Assembly: GCA_963674805.2 (NCBI GenBank)
Contig: CAXXNY010000009.1
Span: 1-64,000, forward strand
Length of the DNA stretch: 64,000 nucleotides
From: CALMFG01 sp963674805
Lineage (GTDB): Bacteria; Bacillota; Clostridia; Christensenellales; CALMFG01
Direction of reading: 5' to 3'
Each line of letters opens with the position of its first letter. The stretch's first letter is position 1. The notes beneath the pieces are model-generated. The model was not told where the DNA came from, did not search any database, and saw only the letters and a list, made by a program, of their open reading frames with translations. Shown here piece by piece: positions 59,510-64,000 of this stretch. Both the position numbers and the translations under genes were made by a program.

Positions 59510-60679
59510 TTAAAACTTATTGTGTTCCCTGTTTTTCAGTTTCTCATTTGAGATGCTGATCAGCTGCTGCATATCTTTTTTCTTTGAAATGTACAGCGAC
59601 AAAAGAATGATCACCGCAACCAGCAATAAGCCGCATACCGAACAGGCGGCCATCAGCCAGGCCGCGCTGACCGTCCCTGCGCCAAGGGTGCTTCCGCCGC
59701 TGGCTTTCTGTCCCGATCCGGATTGCATCAATCGCTGAAACGACGCGTCCTCCGGGATATACTGATAAATCGTATTTTCACCCGAATCATTTTTTGCATA
59801 AACGAGATAAGCGCTGCCGTCCGATCCCTCAATAGTCCATGCCGGCACTTCTTGCTCATTATAGGTTATGAGTGTCTCTATATATCCAGCCGGGGGCTGT
59901 ACCGATTCATCCGGCCATAGCAGTGTCAATGACTGCGCCGCAGACTTTAAGACAATATACGGCTGTAACGTGTTCTGATCTGCATCAAAAATATAATAGC
60001 CTGCATCTTGTCCGCTTATATCCGAAAGGTATACCAAAGTGACCGGATTGTCCTTGCCGTCACTTGCTCCCCCAACCGTCTCACCATTATACGCCACCTG
60101 CGCGTCCCCAAACCCTGACGGCAGTGTCAGGTTCTGGACCGACCGCCAGACATACATGTCGCCTGCCGCGCCCAGTACATTTGCTGCGGGGATGCCGTCC
60201 AGCTGAAAGGGCGTTTCAGGCGCTTCGGTGTCTTCGTTTCCTGCTGTTTCTGCCGGATTAGCCGCCACATCAATATGAATGGACGCTTCGGATGTTTCGA
60301 GCGATGCGCCGTTATAGTCAATGATACTTTCAACCAATATGCTAAAATCAACAGTCCCGAAACTGATTGCCTTAAACTCAATCACCGCGGTTAAAGACGA
60401 TGCACCGCCTTTTTCCAAAGCAGCCATATCGAGCTTCCCGTCAGCCGCACCGCCAGTGCTGGATACATAGGCGAGAATGGTATGGTCATAATTAAAAGTG
60501 CCTTGCACAATCGCCATATTGTCGCCAGTGACTGTCACCGTAACGGTCACCGCATCTCCAACGGTTATATTGGCGGGTTCCGCCTCGATGTCGATTTGCG
60601 ATGCAAATGCCGCACAGGGAAAAACAATAATCATGACAAGCACCAGCGCCGCCAGAAATCTTATATTTTTTCTCAACAT
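59510..60679 (-). CDS. Membrane-anchored cohesin-domain protein
   Basis: About 389 residues. Seen: signal peptide (1-27), a cohesin-like domain (about 28-138) starting QIDIEAEPANITVGDAVTVTV with VQGTFNYDHTILAYV, AVIEFKAISFGTVDFSI, the pattern of type I/II cohesins; a second beta region (about 165-330) with tandem similar halves, QNLTLPSGFGDAQVAYNGE and PPAGYIETLITYNEQEVPAW; and a C-terminal membrane helix (339-364) with a basic tail. The ATG at 60679 has AAAGGAG; an in-frame ATG at 60706 is possible. It lies 36 bp downstream of the dockerin-bearing SpoIID gene, so the two probably bind each other. Confidence 0.82.
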   Translation of the reverse strand: MLRKNIRFLAALVLVMIIVFPCAAFASQIDIEAEPANITVGDAVTVTVTVTGDNMAIVQGTFNYDHTILAYVSSTGGAADGKLDMAALEKGGASSLTAVIEFKAISFGTVDFSILVESIIDYNGASLETSEASIHIDVAANPAETAGNEDTEAPETPFQLDGIPAANVLGAAGDMYVWRSVQNLTLPSGFGDAQVAYNGETVGGASDGKDNPVTLVYLSDISGQDAGYYIFDADQNTLQPYIVLKSAAQSLTLLWPDESVQPPAGYIETLITYNEQEVPAWTIEGSDGSAYLVYAKNDSGENTIYQYIPEDASFQRLMQSGSGQKASGGSTLGAGTVSAAWLMAACSVCGLLLVAVIILLSLYISKKKDMQQLISISNEKLKNREHNKF

Positions 60680-60715
60680 TTTTTCTCCTTTAAAAACCTC
60701 TATCATCTATTCAAA

Positions 60716-62446
60716 CTAGAAAAAAATTGGTTTGCCGGTCAGATTCCAGATGAACGCCAATAAGTCCATATTGTCTACCGCACCATCCTGATTCACGTCT
60801 GCAGCGGCAAGGTAAGCGCCCCTTAACGGCCGTGTACCAAGCAAGTGCCATTGCAGCAGGTCCATATCCCGCTTGGCGATGTCGCCGTCTCCGTTGACAT
60901 CCCCTAAGATGATAACGGGTAAATCAACGACTACCGTACCGTTTTCATATGCACTCCGGACCATATCGCCTGTCATCATCTGTCCTGCTTCTTTAGCGCT
61001 GCCGTCATATGATACCAGGCTGATCAATCCGGTATCAGACGAAAACGCGCCTACAAACTGATTGCTTTCTGTTCCCGGTTCAACGCCGAATATGCCTTCT
61101 TCTGTAACCGTATATTCATCACTATTCAGAAGCGTATCCTGGTCTGCGGGCTTAAATGTAATAAGGTCGACATTTGAATAATAAAAATTGACAATATCCT
61201 GATACATTTGTCCGCTTACGGCCCGTTGCTGCGCGCCGCGCTGGCTTAATCCAATGCCGTGCCCGTACCGCCTGTTGGTCAAAAACCAGCCGGCCGTTTC
61301 CTGACCGTTCAAATCCCTTTTACTGCCTTTTTCCGCTCCGCGCATCCGAAGATACGGCCGGGCGACATTAAATATACCCGCGGGATTTTCTTCTGAATGC
61401 ACCAACTCTTCAAATGCAATCGTCACTGTGATCTGACCCGTCTTTTTGCTGTTGTCAGATGCCATCAGCACAACGTCCACATTTGAATAACTGCGGCTTG
61501 GGGTATGATAGACAGGGTCTTTGGGAATGATGCTAACCACCGAGAGCAGGTCAACCGGACCGCCGGCAGCACTGTCTGCCTTGCTTTGAATCAGCGATAA
61601 AATAAATGGGTCCATCAACGGTATCGTTTCCGTGTTAATTACCGCCGGAATAAATGCCTTCTGTTCGGGGCTGTCCGGATTCGTTAAATCATAAAAATCA
61701 TCTTGTTGTATATAATATGGTAATGCCTCATTCCAAACATTATCCGTCAGCTCGGTTTGCCCGCCGTTAGACGCCGTAAAAAATGCCGGGATAATCACCC
61801 CGCCGCTCGTTAAGACTTTCCCCTGCGTCTCATTCACGGCATTAATCGCGCGCGTGTATTTACCTGAGAAACCATAGTACACCTGGTGGTCAGCCGTATC
61901 GACGATATCATAAGCCAAATCGCGGTTCTCAACGCACTTTGCGGCCGCGTAGCTTCTGGCGCAGACCGCCTGCGCTTTGAGTGACTCAACCGGGAATCTG
62001 TTGCTCATCTCATAAGGAACGACCCCGTAAAGATAATGCTCTGCAGGCAAGGTATTAATCGCACGAATATGGCCTTCATCCAGACTGAATTGCATATCGC
62101 CAAGGTAGGTACAAAAGCCATAATTCGCGTTATAATAGCCGACATATGCGGACGTTGCGGAATCATCTTTGCTGATCAGCGTTATTTTAGGCGCCGAAAA
62201 ACTATCTTGTTCAGTACGAATAACCAGACGGTTTCCTTCAACCCACAAGGTGATGTTATCAGAATTCAAATCAAATTCGGGATTCTCTTGAATTACATAG
62301 TCACCGAGGACTGTGACATCCATCGACTGATATGAAGCAGTGGAAAGCAGCACACGAATATCGTTATCGGGAGCGGCTGCACTTGCTCTGCCGGACCATA
62401 ACAACATGACCGCTGCGGCAATGGCAATAAAAAGATGTTTTTTCAT
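60716..62446 (-). CDS. SpoIID/LytB-domain protein with C-terminal dockerin
   Basis: A 576-residue exported protein. Seen: signal peptide (1-24); SpoIID/LytB domain (about 130-415) with YEMSNRFPVESLKAQAVCARSYA, AFFTASNGGQTE and GHGIGLSQRGAQ, the conserved motifs of the family, which in SpoIID is a peptidoglycan lytic transglycosylase; then two EF-hand-like repeats GDVNGDGDIAKRDMDLLQWHLLG and ADVNQDGAVDNMDLLAFIWNLTG (about 513-572), a type I dockerin. Dockerins bind cohesins, and a membrane-anchored cohesin is encoded next. RBS AGGAAC. It probably acts in the wall at a cohesin-marked site. Confidence 0.88.
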   Translation of the reverse strand: MKKHLFIAIAAAVMLLWSGRASAAAPDNDIRVLLSTASYQSMDVTVLGDYVIQENPEFDLNSDNITLWVEGNRLVIRTEQDSFSAPKITLISKDDSATSAYVGYYNANYGFCTYLGDMQFSLDEGHIRAINTLPAEHYLYGVVPYEMSNRFPVESLKAQAVCARSYAAAKCVENRDLAYDIVDTADHQVYYGFSGKYTRAINAVNETQGKVLTSGGVIIPAFFTASNGGQTELTDNVWNEALPYYIQQDDFYDLTNPDSPEQKAFIPAVINTETIPLMDPFILSLIQSKADSAAGGPVDLLSVVSIIPKDPVYHTPSRSYSNVDVVLMASDNSKKTGQITVTIAFEELVHSEENPAGIFNVARPYLRMRGAEKGSKRDLNGQETAGWFLTNRRYGHGIGLSQRGAQQRAVSGQMYQDIVNFYYSNVDLITFKPADQDTLLNSDEYTVTEEGIFGVEPGTESNQFVGAFSSDTGLISLVSYDGSAKEAGQMMTGDMVRSAYENGTVVVDLPVIILGDVNGDGDIAKRDMDLLQWHLLGTRPLRGAYLAAADVNQDGAVDNMDLLAFIWNLTGKPIFF

Positions 62447-62640
62447 ATGTTCCTATTTTGTTATCTTGAATAATAACTCCAACAAAATTCCTTATCCATT
62501 GTTGTGTTTAAATAGTATCATATCAAAATCTTTTCTTCAAACACCATATCAGCGTGAAGCATTATAAAGTCGTACAGCTTGTGAGGCGTAAAACGAAGCA
62601 ATCATCAATATGCCTTTTCCCCTGCCGTTGTCCGTTTCGG

Positions 62641-63633
62641 TTACCGTTCTATCAGCTCCGTATCAACAATGCAGTGATCAGCCGTCAAACCCTCTGTACT
62701 ATTTTCCAACTGATCAATCAGCATTTTCACCGCATGCTGGCCCAACAGATCCGCATATATCTCAACGCTGGAAAATGCCGGATTCCGGTACTTCGAAATC
62801 GTGGTATTGTTGAAGCCAACCACCGGAATAAACTTTCCTGTTGCTTCATATCCCGTTTGAGATGCCCCAAAAGCAATCAGATCGTCGGTCGTAACCACTG
62901 CATCAGGCGCTCCGTCCGCTAAGAAATAGGCCATACCGGCAGCGCCGTTTTCTTCGGTGTCATCCCGCAGAAAGACCATACGGTCATTCACCGGAATTTT
63001 CGCCTCTGCCATTGCCTTTTTGTATCCTTCCAGACGGTCCTTATTCACCCTGAACTCTATTGATCCGCCGATAAACGTAATTTTGCGGTAACCTTTTTCA
63101 AGCATCCTCTTTGTCGCGTTATACGTCGCCGTCACATTATCATTATCCACCCACGCCTTTGGCGGACTCCCAACCGTCCGGCCGATTAAGACATAGGGTT
63201 TCCCTACAGTATTTAAATACGCGACGCTTTCTTCGCTTTCCCTGGCAGCGCTTAAGATAATACCGTCTACCCACTGGCTTTGCTCCAGATCTTTTAGTAT
63301 GGATAATTCTTTTTCCTGCTCCCGTGCATTGGCATGAATCACATAATAGCCTTTTTCCTGCGCATAGATACTGACAGCAGTTAAAACCTGGATAAAGAAA
63401 GGATTGTGAAACAGCTGCTTGTCAGTACTCGGCAGTATTAATCCAATTATTTTCGTGCGTGATTTAGAGGCCAATGAGCGCGCGACAAGATTCGGGCGGT
63501 AGTTGATTTCTTCCATCGCCCGATAGACTTTTTCGGCGGTCGCTTGGCTGATCTTTGGGCTCTTGGCAATGACCCGTGATACTGTTGACGGATTAACACC
63601 AGCGCGGGCGGCAACATCTTTTATTGTTACCAT
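62641..63633 (-). CDS. LacI-family transcriptional regulator
   Basis: A 330-residue regulator. Seen: VTIKDVAARAGVNPSTVSRVI HTH, hinge RPNLVARSLASKSRTK, then the sugar-binding domain with IGLILPSTDKQLFHNPFF, WVDGIILSAARE, AAGMAYFLADGAPDAVVTTDDLIAFG and VEIYADLLGQHAVKMLIDQL. This is the typical GalR/MalR type. It is divergent from the GH65 gene and should repress it through 63765-63784. RBS AGGGAGAT. Confidence 0.93.
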   Translation of the reverse strand: MVTIKDVAARAGVNPSTVSRVIAKSPKISQATAEKVYRAMEEINYRPNLVARSLASKSRTKIIGLILPSTDKQLFHNPFFIQVLTAVSIYAQEKGYYVIHANAREQEKELSILKDLEQSQWVDGIILSAARESEESVAYLNTVGKPYVLIGRTVGSPPKAWVDNDNVTATYNATKRMLEKGYRKITFIGGSIEFRVNKDRLEGYKKAMAEAKIPVNDRMVFLRDDTEENGAAGMAYFLADGAPDAVVTTDDLIAFGASQTGYEATGKFIPVVGFNNTTISKYRNPAFSSVEIYADLLGQHAVKMLIDQLENSTEGLTADHCIVDTELIER

Positions 63634-63723
63634 TTTTATCTCCCTTGGCTTTCGCTTTTATTCCCGTTTGTTTTGGTTTTATACATCCGTAATGGAAATT
63701 TAACAGTAATCTTGTTTTTTTAC

Positions 63724-63753
63724 TTGTTTCCTGTTTTATGCAAAGTATATAAT
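63724..63753 (+). promoter_or_regulatory. Promoter of the GH65 gene
   Basis: -35 TTGTTT (63724-63729), 18-base spacer, perfect -10 TATAAT (63748-63753), followed 12 bases later by the operator. Confidence 0.6.
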
Positions 63754-63764
63754 AAATCAAAAGA

Positions 63765-63784
63765 AAATGCAAACGGTTGCATTT
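63765..63784. promoter_or_regulatory. LacI-type operator of the GH65 gene
   Basis: AAATGCAA and TTGCATTT are perfect arms around ACGG, giving a 20-bp site that also fits the cre consensus. It overlaps the expected transcription start, a repressor position. Confidence 0.65.
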
Positions 63785-63808
63785 CGGCGGCTGTTATGAA
63801 AAATCACT

Positions 63809-64000
63809 ATGAATTCTTTATTCGAAATTGACCAATGGACCGTTAAATCTATCGGATTTGACAACCAAAAAAACGAAATAGTTGAGAGTGTCATGAGCCT
63901 CGGAAACGGGCACATGGGGCTGCGCGGAAACTTCGAGGAAACATTTTCCGGGGAGACGTTAAAGGGTACCTATATCGCAGGTATTTATTATCCGGACAAG
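63809..64000 (+). CDS. Glycoside hydrolase family 65 protein (partial, cut by window end)
   Basis: Only the first 64 codons are in the window. Seen: NSLFEIDQWTVKSIGFDNQ, then ESVMSLGNGHMGLRGNFEE and LKGTYIAGIYYPDK, the conserved N-terminus of GH65 maltose, kojibiose and trehalose phosphorylases. An in-frame TGA lies just upstream, so the ATG at 63809 is the first possible start; the ribosome site is weak. The enzyme phosphorolyses an alpha-glucosyl disaccharide, with the exact linkage not readable here. Controlled by the divergent LacI regulator. Confidence 0.85.
   Translation, partial: MNSLFEIDQWTVKSIGFDNQKNEIVESVMSLGNGHMGLRGNFEETFSGETLKGTYIAGIYYPDK

Noticed and set aside
59510..62446. Cellulosome gene cluster
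   Set aside because: Only one cohesin and one dockerin are seen, and the dockerin partner is a SpoIID protein; no glycoside hydrolase or scaffoldin occurs nearby.
1..64000. CRISPR arrays, insertion sequences, prophage genes or toxin-antitoxin pairs
   Set aside because: No regular short repeats, transposase, integrase or phage structural proteins are seen in any frame that looks coding.

Overview
The window looks like a chromosomal segment of an anaerobic Gram-positive bacterium of the Clostridia (Bacillota). This is inferred from strong purine-rich ribosome binding sites (GGAGG, AAGGAG) before most genes, lipoprotein-type ABC binding proteins, a SpoIID-family wall protein, a cohesin/dockerin pair, LacI-type regulators and moderate base composition. 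I see no rRNA, phage, insertion sequence or CRISPR array, and I cannot name the species.

Layout. (1) 1-8.6 kb, mostly minus strand: soluble oxidoreductases and lyases (isocitrate-lyase/PEP-mutase-type lyase, MBL hydrolase, NAD epimerase, 2-hydroxyacid dehydrogenase, RraA-type aldolase, Gfo/Idh/MocA and SDR dehydrogenases, VOC protein, lactonase). Together they look like non-phosphorylative oxidation of a sugar or sugar acid. (2) 8.8-20.4 kb, minus: a long run made of a dipeptide-type ABC importer (BC, binding protein, DF) followed directly by a Gld-like ABC exporter module (ATPase, permease, GldG, DUF4340) flanked by two SurA/PpiC-like foldases. (3) 20.8-28 kb, plus: an Ldh2-type dehydrogenase, a second epimerase paralogous to the one at 1.7 kb, a tandem pair of duplicated large membrane proteins with duplicated promoters, and another membrane protein. 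(4) 28-31 kb, minus: a two-component system with a methionine-rich sensor loop, a small secreted acidic protein and a DUF1232 protein. (5) 31.4-37.4 kb: a polyol/pentulose operon (aldo/keto reductase, zinc alcohol dehydrogenase, xylulokinase), divergent from a LacI regulator carrying an extra solute-binding-protein domain. (6) 37.5-46.7 kb: a ribose-type ABC importer with a lactonase and an HpcH/HpaI aldolase, then an aldo/keto reductase divergent from a second LacI regulator. (7) 46.8-52.4 kb: two glycosyltransferases, mnmH (tRNA 2-selenouridine synthase), tRNA-Ala(CGC) and an amidohydrolase-type deaminase. (8) 52.5-62.4 kb, minus: an envelope region with a PPEEF-repeat membrane protein, a Ser/Thr kinase overlapping a HTH-like protein, small secreted proteins, a GT-C-like membrane protein, a thioredoxin-fold protein that appears to have lost its ATG, a membrane-anchored cohesin protein and a SpoIID-dockerin protein. 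(9) 62.6-64 kb: a LacI regulator divergent from a GH65 phosphorylase/hydrolase cut by the window edge.

Most notable are the cohesin/SpoIID-dockerin pair at 59.5-62.4 kb, the LacI/solute-binding-protein fusion at 35.2 kb with an 18-bp perfect palindrome at its divergent promoter, the Gld-like module flanked by foldases, and a chimeric relic at 57.23-57.38 kb. The relic joins two separated pieces of the 59-60 kb region at a CTGCA microhomology and supplies the C-terminus of the adjacent membrane protein. All function calls come from reading the translated sequence; no database search was run.
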